Assembly (NCBI GenBank): GCA_964531505.1
Contig: CAZHDT010000015.1
Span: 1-15,017 of the forward strand
Direction of reading: 5' to 3'
From: UBA6264 sp964531505
GTDB taxonomy: Bacteria; Patescibacteriota; Patescibacteriia; UBA2591; UBA6264
DNA length: 15,017 nt
The stretch's first letter is position 1. Every line of letters starts with the position of its first letter. This document shows, piece by piece, positions 1 to 7,125 of the stretch. The translations under genes were made by a program, and so were the position numbers. Below the pieces are notes generated by a model that worked only from the letters and a program-made list of their open reading frames with translations, did no database searches and was not told the DNA's origin.

Positions 1-548
1 CCCGTCATCGGTTCGCGGCTTTCCGCTACGATATTTTCTTTTAAATCAGGATCTTTTAAATTTGGAATAGTGAATTGCGATGGCTCAATTTCGTAATCCG
101 CTCCCATTTTGTCAGCGCGAACCAACACGCTTATTTCTTCTTTGGCGGGAATTTTAATTCGATTAACCGCTCGGAAAATAAGACCGTTTGGGGAAGCGAA
201 ACGGGTACTGGCAATAAAACTCACTGAAGACCAGGTATTGTTTTTTACAAAAATTTCTCCTTCAGCATAATCTTCCATAGAAACAGTGGCTTCCGGATAA
301 TATTTTTTTTCTAATGTTTGTTTTGTTTCTAATAATTGGCCATTAAGAACCAAATCTTCTTGTGATGGATTCTCTTTAAATCCGGCTAAAAAATTAACAT
401 CGATTTCTTCCATTTTGGGTGTAATAATGATTTGCGCCCCGTAAAATGATTCGAAAAATCCAAAAATTAGACTTAGAAAAAAAATAACAGTTAAAACCAG
501 GAAAAAATATCCTATTTTGTTGTGGGGAGAAATAAAAATTTTAGTCAT
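1..548 (-). CDS. Membrane-anchored surface-type protein with baseplate-J-like region (3' end missing)
   Basis: Only the first 182 codons are in the window; the gene runs off the left edge. The ATG at 548-546 is followed by a short charged N-terminus and one hydrophobic segment at about residues 12-36, so it is probably an N-in, C-out single-pass anchor. After it comes a beta-rich segment with a pattern like the N-terminal part of baseplate J-like proteins: a short strand, then TRFASPNG, LIFRAV, a 'IPA' turn, a 'GADYEIEP' segment and FTIPNLK. Similar membrane-anchored proteins are, from memory, common in CPR genomes and of unknown function. It lies 32 nt downstream of dnaE on the same strand with no visible promoter or terminator between them, so it is probably read through from dnaE. 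No Shine-Dalgarno is visible. The reading frame is solid; the family assignment is a resemblance only. Confidence 0.75.
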   Translation of the reverse strand, partial: MTKIFISPHNKIGYFFLVLTVIFFLSLIFGFFESFYGAQIIITPKMEEIDVNFLAGFKENPSQEDLVLNGQLLETKQTLEKKYYPEATVSMEDYAEGEIFVKNNTWSSVSFIASTRFASPNGLIFRAVNRIKIPAKEEISVLVRADKMGADYEIEPSQFTIPNLKDPDLKENIVAESREPMT

Positions 549-580
549 GCGTTTTATTTATTGATAATTTGTTTTAATAA

Positions 581-3500
581 TTAAATTATATCATTTAGTT
601 TTTCCTTAATCAAGAGGTCATCAAGCATTTTTTTAGTCACCTCTTTTACCTTTTCCGCAATTATTTTTAATTCTCCGTCTTTTTCAGAAAGGCGTCCAAT
701 TACGCAAATTATTTTATTTTCTTGCCAAAATTCTTGGCTTGATTTTAAAATCTTGGGAAAAACAATTACTTCAATTCCTCCAAAAGAATCTTCTATTTGG
801 ATAAAAGCCATATTTTCGTTATTATTGGTAATGACTTTTTTAATTTTAAAAATTAAGCCAAGAACTTTTATGGTTGATTTTTTTTTAATTAATTTTAATT
901 CATTGATTGGATGAAGGTATTTCTTAATTACCGTTTGGTATTGTTTTAAAGGATGTTCAGAAATAAAAATACCCAATAATTCTTTTTCCCAAAGGAGTTT
1001 TTGTTCGTGAGTGGCAGGAAAAGTTTTTTTAAATTTTAACTCAGATTGATTATTTAATGGCAATAATCCGAAAAGATTTGTTTGGCCGTTATTTTTATCC
1101 TTTTGTTTTTTTCTAACAAATTCCAAAAGCATTTCTATGTTTTCTAATATTTGATTTCGTTCCCCAAATTTATCCAAAGCGCCGCTTTTAGTAAGACTTT
1201 CTAAAGATTTTTTATTTAAATCTTTTGATTGGACGCGGCTTAAAAAACCTTCTAATTTTTGAAAAGGGCCGTTTTCTTGCCTTTCTTCAATAATGGCATC
1301 GATTATTCCTTCTCCGACATTTTTTATTGCTAATAGTCCAAAACGGATTTGTCTTTTTCCCACGACAGTAAAATTTTTATAACTTTCATTTATATCGGGT
1401 GGCAAAACTTCAATATTTTTTTTATTTGCTTCTTCAACCTCTAAATTAATTCTGTCAGCGTCATCTTTGTGGGCCGTTAAAAGCGCGGCAATAAATTCAG
1501 TTGGGTAATGAGCTTTTAAATAAGCGGTTTGGTAAGCAATAGTGGCATAACAAGTAGCGTGGCTTTTATTGAATCCATAACCAGCAAAGGGCTCAATAAA
1601 AGCAAAAATTCTCCTAGCGGTAGTTTCACTTATTTTATTTTTTATACACCCTTTGATAAATTTTTCTTTTTGTTCTTGTAATAGTTTGGGTATTTTTTTC
1701 CCCACCGCTTTTCTTAAAACATCAGCTTCGGATAAAGAAAATCCAGCTAAATCACGGACAACTTGAAGAATTTGTTCTTGATAAATAGCAATACCATAAG
1801 TATTTTCCAAAATCGGTTTAAGTTTGGGATGAAGGTATGTCGGAACTCTTAAACCTTGTTTGCCAGCAATATAGTCAGGGATTAATTCCATGGGTCCGGG
1901 GCGATAAAGCGCCAACATGGCGATAATATCTTCAAAAACAGTTGGTTTGAGTTTTTTTAAATAACGTTGCATTCCACCAGACTCCAATTGAAAAATTCCC
2001 GTAGTTTCAGCCTTTTGTAAAAGTTTAAAGGTTTTTTCATCATTTAAGGGAAGGTCTCCTATGTTAATTTCTACTTGATAATTATATTTAATTAATTTTA
2101 ATGTTTTTTCAATAATGGTTAGATTTTTTAATCCCAAGAAATCCATTTTTAAAAGTCCCAGGGTTTCAATCGCATGCATTTCATATTGAGCAATAATCGT
2201 TTTCCTGTGCCCGTTTCCAGAAACGTCGTATTGGGTGGGAATATATTGGATTAATGGTTCAGGGGTAATAACCACTCCGCAAGCGTGTTTTGAGGCATGA
2301 CGGGCAACCCCTTCCAATTTTTTCGCCGGGTCAATTATTTTTCTGGCATCTTCATTAGTTTGGTAAATTGCTTTTAATTCTTCGGATATTTCTAAGGCTT
2401 TTTCTAAAGAAGCGCCGAAAGGAATCATTTTGGCTAATTTATCGCAAAAAGCGTATGGATATGATAAAACTCGGCCGACATCCCTAATCGCCACCCGAGC
2501 CGCCATTGTTCCAAAAGTGATAATCTGGGCAACATGATCGTGGCCATATTTGTTTTCTACATACTCAATGACTAAATCCCTTTTCGTATCAGCAAAGTCT
2601 AAATCAATATCAGGCATAACAATCCGGTCAGGGTTAAGAAATCTTTCAAAAAGAAGGTCGTATTTTAAAGGGTCAATATCAGTAATATTTAAAATATAAG
2701 AAACAATGGAACCGGCCGCGGAGCCTCTTCCCGGGCCAACCACTACTTTATTTTCTTTAGCCCAATTTACAAAATCTTGAACAATTAAAAAATAAGAGGC
2801 AAAGCCGGTTTTTTCAATTATTTTTAATTCATATTCTAATCTTTCTTTAATCTCTTTATTTTGCTTTGGATAACGTTCGCCAATTTTAGCTTTACAAAGT
2901 TCTTCTAAGTATTGGTTAGCGGTTTTTTCTTTAGGAAGAGGAAAAGAGGGAAGTCTGGTTTTATTTAACTCAATTTCAAAATTACATTTTTTTGCTACTT
3001 CTTCTGTGTTGGCAATAACTTCAGGATGTTCTTTAAAGGAATTCGTCATTTCTTCCGGTGAACGCAAGGAAAAATCGTCGCCTAAATAAGACATACGATT
3101 TTTATCTTCTTTTTTTCTTTTAGTTTGGAGACAAATAAGAATATCTTGAATTTCCGCATCTTCTTTGTTTGTGTAATGGACGTCATTGGTCGCTACGACC
3201 GAAATATGGTATTTTTTTGCAATATTAAATATTCCTTTATTAACTGCTTCTTGATCTTTATTGTTATAACGGTCTTGAACTTCCAAATAAAAATCAGGCC
3301 CGAATATATTTTGATATTCTATGGCCTGTTTTTCAGCTTTTTCTTTTTGTTTATTTAAAATCAATTGAGCAACTTCTCCCTGCAAGCAAGCGCTTAAAGC
3401 AATTAATCCTTGAGAATACTTTTTTAAAAGTTCAAAATCAATCCGCGGTTTATAATAAAATCCCTGTAAATGAGCGATAGTCGTCAATTTGATTAAATTT

Positions 3501-3793
3501 TTGTATCCTTGAGCATTTTTTGCCAAAAGCACTAAATGGTAGGGTCGTTCATCTATTTTGGGCCTTTTATTTAAATGGCCATTTCTAGCTAAATAAGCTT
3601 CTACCCCAATAATTGGTTTGACTCCAGCTTCTTTGGCTTTTTGGTAAAATTCAATAACACCGTACATTACTCCGTGGTCCGTTAAGGCTAATGATTTCAT
3701 GCCATATTTTTTAGCCCCTTTAATGAGGTCGTCTATTTTTGATAAACCATCTAAAAGAGAATAGTGGCTGTGAACATGAAGGTGAGTAAACAT
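581..3793 (-). CDS. dnaE: DNA polymerase III subunit alpha (DnaE type)
   Basis: Catalytic subunit of the replicative DNA polymerase, 1070 aa. The PHP domain is at about residues 1-210 and keeps a full metal-ligand set: H6, H8, D39/H40, E65, H86, C136, E171, D204, H206. E. coli DnaE has lost several of these. The polymerase core follows, with GPGRGSAAGS in the palm region and catalytic aspartates D397 and D399 (PDIDLDF) and D551 (KMDFLG), matching E. coli D401, D403 and D555. Fingers and HhH regions follow (NKSHATCYATIAYQ). A clamp-binding motif QTNLF sits at 904-908. The OB fold is at about 972-1050, and the protein ends roughly 20 residues later. It therefore lacks most of the C-terminal region that binds tau in E. 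coli DnaE (1160 aa). The start has no Shine-Dalgarno but begins directly with the conserved PHP strand. It is probably transcribed with the small membrane protein gene upstream (84 nt gap). Confidence 0.98.
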   Translation of the reverse strand: MFTHLHVHSHYSLLDGLSKIDDLIKGAKKYGMKSLALTDHGVMYGVIEFYQKAKEAGVKPIIGVEAYLARNGHLNKRPKIDERPYHLVLLAKNAQGYKNLIKLTTIAHLQGFYYKPRIDFELLKKYSQGLIALSACLQGEVAQLILNKQKEKAEKQAIEYQNIFGPDFYLEVQDRYNNKDQEAVNKGIFNIAKKYHISVVATNDVHYTNKEDAEIQDILICLQTKRKKEDKNRMSYLGDDFSLRSPEEMTNSFKEHPEVIANTEEVAKKCNFEIELNKTRLPSFPLPKEKTANQYLEELCKAKIGERYPKQNKEIKERLEYELKIIEKTGFASYFLIVQDFVNWAKENKVVVGPGRGSAAGSIVSYILNITDIDPLKYDLLFERFLNPDRIVMPDIDLDFADTKRDLVIEYVENKYGHDHVAQIITFGTMAARVAIRDVGRVLSYPYAFCDKLAKMIPFGASLEKALEISEELKAIYQTNEDARKIIDPAKKLEGVARHASKHACGVVITPEPLIQYIPTQYDVSGNGHRKTIIAQYEMHAIETLGLLKMDFLGLKNLTIIEKTLKLIKYNYQVEINIGDLPLNDEKTFKLLQKAETTGIFQLESGGMQRYLKKLKPTVFEDIIAMLALYRPGPMELIPDYIAGKQGLRVPTYLHPKLKPILENTYGIAIYQEQILQVVRDLAGFSLSEADVLRKAVGKKIPKLLQEQKEKFIKGCIKNKISETTARRIFAFIEPFAGYGFNKSHATCYATIAYQTAYLKAHYPTEFIAALLTAHKDDADRINLEVEEANKKNIEVLPPDINESYKNFTVVGKRQIRFGLLAIKNVGEGIIDAIIEERQENGPFQKLEGFLSRVQSKDLNKKSLESLTKSGALDKFGERNQILENIEMLLEFVRKKQKDKNNGQTNLFGLLPLNNQSELKFKKTFPATHEQKLLWEKELLGIFISEHPLKQYQTVIKKYLHPINELKLIKKKSTIKVLGLIFKIKKVITNNNENMAFIQIEDSFGGIEVIVFPKILKSSQEFWQENKIICVIGRLSEKDGELKIIAEKVKEVTKKMLDDLLIKEKLNDII

Positions 3794-3877
3794 AAATAAT
3801 TAAATATTTAATAAATAAAAAAAGTCGGAAACAGGATAAAGTTTTTTAATAAAATTTTATAAAATAACAAAGCTTGG

Positions 3878-4180
3878 TTATTTTTTTTCAATTTTTTTAC
3901 GAGAATTAGAGCTGGGTTTTTTTTCTTTTTTTTCTTTTAAAATGTTAATAAACTCTTTAAACCCTTCTAATAAAAGGGAAGCTAAAGCAGAGATTTTTAT
4001 TTTTTCTTTAATTTTTCTAGTCGTTTCATTAATATTTTCTGAAGCCTGATAAAGGGTTTTAAAGATTTTGGCAATTCTAATTGTGATGATAATTCCGATG
4101 ACAATAAGGATAATAAAAAAAACAGTCAACAAAATAATTGCCGAACTGGTGGTGAGATAAAAAAAGTTTTGAGTACTCAT
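3878..4180 (-). CDS. Small single-pass membrane protein with charged coiled tail, function unknown
   Basis: A 100-residue protein starting MSTQNFFYLTT. It has one long hydrophobic segment at about residues 10-35 (rich in I, L, V), then an amphipathic, K/E-rich helix that looks coiled-coil, and a basic tail ending KKIEKK. The layout (short N-terminus, one TM, cytoplasmic helical tail) resembles DUF948-like or other small CPR membrane proteins, but I recognise no named family. A longer frame opens at a TTG at 4234, but that TTG is part of the putative -35 box (TTGTCA), so it would lie upstream of the transcript. The ATG at 4180 is preferred. dnaE follows 84 nt downstream on the same strand and may share its transcript. 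Whether the pairing with dnaE has meaning is unknown. Confidence 0.7.
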   Translation of the reverse strand: MSTQNFFYLTTSSAIILLTVFFIILIVIGIIITIRIAKIFKTLYQASENINETTRKIKEKIKISALASLLLEGFKEFINILKEKKEKKPSSNSRKKIEKK

Positions 4181-4206
4181 ATTTTTATATTTAAAATTAT
4201 TTTTAT

Positions 4207-4234
4207 ATTTTAACAGATAATATGATTCTGACAA
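4207..4234 (-). promoter_or_regulatory. Predicted sigma70-type promoter for the small membrane protein/dnaE block
   Basis: On the minus strand TTGTCA (4234-4229, 5/6 to consensus) is followed after 16 nt by TAAAAT (4212-4207, 5/6). The spacer ends in TGT, giving an extended -10 (TGTTAAAAT). Transcription would begin near 4200, about 20 nt before the ATG at 4180. The architecture is the same as at the rpmE and rpsB promoters in this window. AT-rich DNA makes chance matches likely, but the triple coincidence of -35, spacing and TGn supports it. Confidence 0.55.
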
Positions 4235-4241
4235 GTTTATC

Positions 4242-4260
4242 TTGGAAGCCGAGCTTCCAA
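4242..4260. repeat. Perfect inverted repeat between divergent promoters
   Basis: TTGGAAGC, a CGA spacer and GCTTCCAA form a perfect 8-bp stem with a 3-nt loop. It is the most GC-rich patch of the intergenic region. It is 7 nt from the minus-strand -35 box (4234) and 22 nt from the plus-strand -35 box (4283). No T-run follows on either strand and both neighbouring genes point away, so it is not a terminator. It may be an operator for a dimeric regulator, or one copy of a dispersed palindrome; only one copy is visible here. Confidence 0.6.
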
Positions 4261-4282
4261 ACTTTTAAATTGAAAAAAATAC

Positions 4283-4311
4283 TTGCTTTTCAAGTTAAAA
4301 ATTAGTATAAT
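4283..4311 (+). promoter_or_regulatory. Predicted promoter P1 for the envelope protein/SEDS block
   Basis: TTGCTT (4283-4288) and a perfect TATAAT (4306-4311) are separated by 17 nt. The predicted transcript starts near 4318, about 60 nt before the ATG at 4379. The -35 matches consensus only at TTG. Confidence 0.45.
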
Positions 4312-4347
4312 TTATTATAATAATATGGGATATGGATTATCTCTTTA

Positions 4348-4356
4348 TGGTATAAT
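4348..4356 (+). promoter_or_regulatory. Predicted extended -10 promoter P2 for the same block
   Basis: TGGTATAAT is a perfect extended -10 (TGnTATAAT) with no recognisable -35 at the right distance, which extended -10 promoters can tolerate. Transcription would start near 4363, leaving about a 16-nt leader before the ATG at 4379. It could act with or instead of P1. Confidence 0.45.
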
Positions 4357-4378
4357 AATTAGTCATTTTAAAGAATAA

Positions 4379-5233
4379 ATGGAACAATTAAGCGACCAAC
4401 AACTTCAAAAAGCTAAATGGTATTTGATTCATAAAAAGAATATTCGTCGATATTTTTTAATTCTTTTAATTATTTTAAATTTGACATTTTGGGGTATAGT
4501 TGCTTTTCAAACTTTTAAATATTTTAATTTTGCTAAAGAATATGAAAAATTTCTTTATGATTTAAGTCGACAAAACATAGATTATATATTTTTAAACCAG
4601 CATTTTAAACCCAATGATTTGAATTTTGATTCTTTAAATTTTTGGCTTGTTAGCGCTTCTGGATTTGAAGAAAAAAGACATTATGATTTTGAAATTTCGG
4701 TTCAAAATCCAAATGATAATTGGTTGGCAAAAGTAAACTATAATTTTCAATGGCCAAATGGAAAAACAGAAAATAAAATTGATTTTATTCTTCCTAATCA
4801 GCAAAAAAGCTTTTTATTTTTGGGACAGGAAGTAGATAATTATATTTTATTAAAGCCGGATTTTTTTATTTCTGAAATTCTTTGGCAAAGAATTAGGCCA
4901 AATAATTCCCAAACTAAAATTTTAGATGAATTAAAAATTGTTAATTTAACTTCATCATATGAGGTTTCTTTAGAAAAAATGGTGGCGGTGCCAAAAATAT
5001 CTTTTGAAGTTGAAAATCATTCTATTTATGGTTTTTGGCAAATTGGTTTTCAAATAATCGCTTATCAAGGAAATAAACTAGTAGGCGCAAACTTTATTTC
5101 TTTAGAAAAATGTTTGACCGGGGAAAAAAGAAAAATTGAAATTCTTTGGCCTAAAATCCCGGAAAATGATAGAATAGATGTTATTCTTAATTTAAATCCT
5201 TTTGACAAAATGAATTTTATTCCTGCCTATTAA
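4379..5233 (+). CDS. Single-pass envelope protein with two Ig/LEA-like segments, function unknown
   Basis: A 284-residue protein. A hydrophilic, basic N-terminal segment (LIHKKNIRR) precedes one TM helix at about residues 25-46, and the remaining ~235 residues are predicted to lie outside the membrane. Two segments look like related beta-sandwich units: one around 100-155 (FEISVQNPNDNW, then a FILPNQQKSF strand) and one around 205-280 (FEVENHSIYGFWQIGF, then IEILWPKIP). Their 'V-x-N' strand starts recall LEA14/CARDB-type or other Ig-like repeats, but this is pattern reading, not a family match. It is the first gene after the divergent promoters, and the SEDS gene begins 21 nt after its stop, so the two are very probably co-transcribed. 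An envelope role beside SEDS is inference. Confidence 0.8.
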   Translation: MEQLSDQQLQKAKWYLIHKKNIRRYFLILLIILNLTFWGIVAFQTFKYFNFAKEYEKFLYDLSRQNIDYIFLNQHFKPNDLNFDSLNFWLVSASGFEEKRHYDFEISVQNPNDNWLAKVNYNFQWPNGKTENKIDFILPNQQKSFLFLGQEVDNYILLKPDFFISEILWQRIRPNNSQTKILDELKIVNLTSSYEVSLEKMVAVPKISFEVENHSIYGFWQIGFQIIAYQGNKLVGANFISLEKCLTGEKRKIEILWPKIPENDRIDVILNLNPFDKMNFIPAY

Positions 5234-5254
5234 TAATTTTTAAGAAAGAATATT

Positions 5255-6373
5255 ATGTTTAATCTGGGCCAAATAAAACGTTTTGACGGAGTTATTTTTT
5301 TTCTAACCCTTTTTTTGATTATCGTCGGATTGCTGGCCCAATATAGTCTTTCTTTGTCTCCTAATGAAAGTAAAATCGGTGATTTTAAAAAACAAAGTAT
5401 ATTTGTTATTGTTGGGCTGATTATTTTCTTAATTATTATTTTAACTGATTTTCGTTTTGTTCGCTCTTCCGCCTATTTAATTTATCTTTTAACACTTTTT
5501 CTTTTAATAGGCGTTCTTTTTTTCGGCGAATCCTTACGAGGAGTAAGGGGCTGGTTAAATTTCGGTTTTTTCCGTTTTCAGCCGGCTGAATTGGCAAAAT
5601 TGACTGCTATAATTACTTTGGCTAAGTTTTGGCAAGAAGCGAGGAAGCCTCTTAGTGCTAAACATATTATTTTCAGTTTTATTTTAATTTTTCCTTTTGT
5701 CTTTTTAATTTTACTTCAACCAGATTTTGGTTCAGCGGCCATGATTTTAGTTCTTTGGTTCGGCGTTCTTTTTTTAGTTGATAAAAATAAAAAACATTTT
5801 TTATTTCTTCTGATTATTATCCTAATTGTTTCATCCTTATCTTGGATAATGTTTTTACAGGATTATCAAAAGGATAGAATTTTAACTTATTTGAATTTAC
5901 AAAACGATCCTCTTAATAATGGATGGCAGACTAAACAATCCATTGTCGCTGTTGGTTCCGGTCGAGTCTTGGGAAGGGGATTTGGTTTAGGAACCCAGTC
6001 ACAATTAAAATTTTTACCAGCAGGAGAAACTGATTTTATTTTTGCGGTTTTAGCTGAAGAATTTGGATTTATTGGCAGTTCCTTTTTATTAATAATTTAT
6101 ACGCTTTTATTTTATCGTCTCATCAAGGTTTCCCAAATGATTTATGATAACTTCGGTGTTATTTTGGTTTTAGGAACGATGATTTCGCTTTTTTTTCAAA
6201 CATTTATCAATATTGGAATGAATCTTGGTTTGGTTCCCGTGGTTGGTGTGCCTTTGCCTTTTCTTAGCTATGGAGGAAGTTCTTTATTGGTCAGTATTAT
6301 TTTAATCGCTTTAGTGGAAAGCGTGATTATGTACCAGCCTTTCACAAAATATGAAGATATGCTAAAATTATAA
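5255..6373 (+). CDS. SEDS-family peptidoglycan glycosyltransferase (RodA/FtsW)
   Basis: A polytopic membrane protein of 372 aa that polymerises lipid II into glycan strands, normally together with a class B penicillin-binding protein. Family signatures in order: GVRGWLNFGFFRFQPAELAK (the SEDS 'RGW...QPSE' motif), QPDFGSAAM, the QSIVAVGSGRVLGRGFGLGTQ segment, LPAGETDFIFAVLAEEFGFIG, and the C-terminal PFLSYGGSS motif. D260 in ETDFIF lines up with the conserved SEDS aspartate of the large periplasmic loop (D262 in E. coli RodA, from memory). The usual H before T is replaced by E. About ten TM helices are readable. RodA versus FtsW cannot be settled: no class B PBP, mre or division gene lies alongside. 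The length fits RodA, and 'NDPLNNGWQTKQS' resembles RodA more. A weak AAGAAAG lies 8 nt before the ATG. Confidence 0.93.
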   Translation: MFNLGQIKRFDGVIFFLTLFLIIVGLLAQYSLSLSPNESKIGDFKKQSIFVIVGLIIFLIIILTDFRFVRSSAYLIYLLTLFLLIGVLFFGESLRGVRGWLNFGFFRFQPAELAKLTAIITLAKFWQEARKPLSAKHIIFSFILIFPFVFLILLQPDFGSAAMILVLWFGVLFLVDKNKKHFLFLLIIILIVSSLSWIMFLQDYQKDRILTYLNLQNDPLNNGWQTKQSIVAVGSGRVLGRGFGLGTQSQLKFLPAGETDFIFAVLAEEFGFIGSSFLLIIYTLLFYRLIKVSQMIYDNFGVILVLGTMISLFFQTFINIGMNLGLVPVVGVPLPFLSYGGSSLLVSIILIALVESVIMYQPFTKYEDMLKL

Positions 6374-6421
6374 AGTTGGAAAATTTAAATTTTAAAATAA
6401 AAATTAATAAAAAATAAATTT

Positions 6422-7084
6422 ATGACAAAATTGCAAGCGCAAATAAGAAAAACGTTGGGCAGAAAAAATAAACAGATTAGAAAAGAGGAGTTTATTCCCG
6501 CGGTGGTTTATGGCCACAATTTTGATTCGCAAAATATCCAAATTTTATACCCTCAATTTGAAAAGATTTTTAAAGAAACAGGGGAAAGTAGTTTGATTGA
6601 TTTGGAAATTTTAGATATTGAAAAAAAAGAATCAGTTAAAAAAATTAAAGTTTTAATTCATGATATTCAACGTCATCCTTTAACTAATCAGTTTCAACAT
6701 ATTGATTTTTACAAAATTAAAGCTGGAGAAAAGATTACTTTGGAAATAGAATTTAAATTCGTTGGGGAAGCGCCAGTGGTAAAAGAACAAGGAGGAAACT
6801 TGGTTCATAGTTTAGATAAAGTTGAGGTTAAATGTTTTCCTGAAAATTTAGTTCATGAGATTGAAGTTGATATTTCAAGATTGAAAGATTTTGATAATCC
6901 TATTAGGATTAAAGACTTAAATATTCCTGATGGTTTAGAAATTATTCATGACTTAGAAGATGTTGTCATCCAAGCGGAAAGGCCAAATGTAGAGGAAGTT
7001 GAAGAAAAAACTGAGGAAAAATTAGAAACAAAAGAAATTAACAAAGAAAACAAAGCAGAAGAGACTAAAAAAGAGGAAAAATAA
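6422..7084 (+). CDS. rplY: Large ribosomal subunit protein bL25 (CTC/TL5 form)
   Basis: A 5S rRNA-binding ribosomal protein of 220 aa. Residues 1 to about 92 form the L25 RNA-binding domain, starting LQAQIRKTLGRKNKQIRK, with PAVVYGHN and IQRHPLTNQFQHIDFYK as clear family signatures. Residues ~93-190 form the TL5/CTC beta domain (VGEAPVVKEQGGNLVHSLDKV; LNIPDGLEI), absent from the 94-aa E. coli L25. The last ~30 residues are almost only E, K, T and N. The gene lies 48 nt after the SEDS gene in an AT-only leader with no Shine-Dalgarno and no convincing promoter, so it is probably read from the upstream transcript. The 'general stress protein Ctc' label often given to this form is not separately supported here. 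Confidence 0.95.
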   Translation: MTKLQAQIRKTLGRKNKQIRKEEFIPAVVYGHNFDSQNIQILYPQFEKIFKETGESSLIDLEILDIEKKESVKKIKVLIHDIQRHPLTNQFQHIDFYKIKAGEKITLEIEFKFVGEAPVVKEQGGNLVHSLDKVEVKCFPENLVHEIEVDISRLKDFDNPIRIKDLNIPDGLEIIHDLEDVVIQAERPNVEEVEEKTEEKLETKEINKENKAEETKKEEK

Positions 7085-7125
7085 GAAACGTTGCGGTAGC
7101 AGTATTTCTTGAAATTATAATTTTT

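Noticed and set aside
3125..3358. Open frames on the opposite strand of real genes (for example 3125-3358, 7333-7557, 9416-9601, 10309-10551, 11428-11619, 12595-12777).
   Set aside because: They lie antisense to well-identified genes (dnaE, DUF3048, rpmE, rpsB, PSP1, DJ-1/argS), have low-complexity hydrophobic or basic composition and no family signatures. They are shadows.
3794..3877. A separate dnaE promoter in the 84-nt gap upstream of dnaE.
   Set aside because: TTG-type hexamers occur (for example TTGTTA on the minus strand) but no -10 of reasonable quality lies at 15-19 nt. Readthrough from the upstream gene is simpler.
4181..4234. N-terminal extension of the small membrane protein from a TTG at 4234.
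   Set aside because: The extension is a non-conserved-looking K/N/Y stretch, starts with a weak TTG, and overlaps the predicted promoter (TTGTCA and TAAAAT). The ATG at 4180 directly precedes the TM segment.
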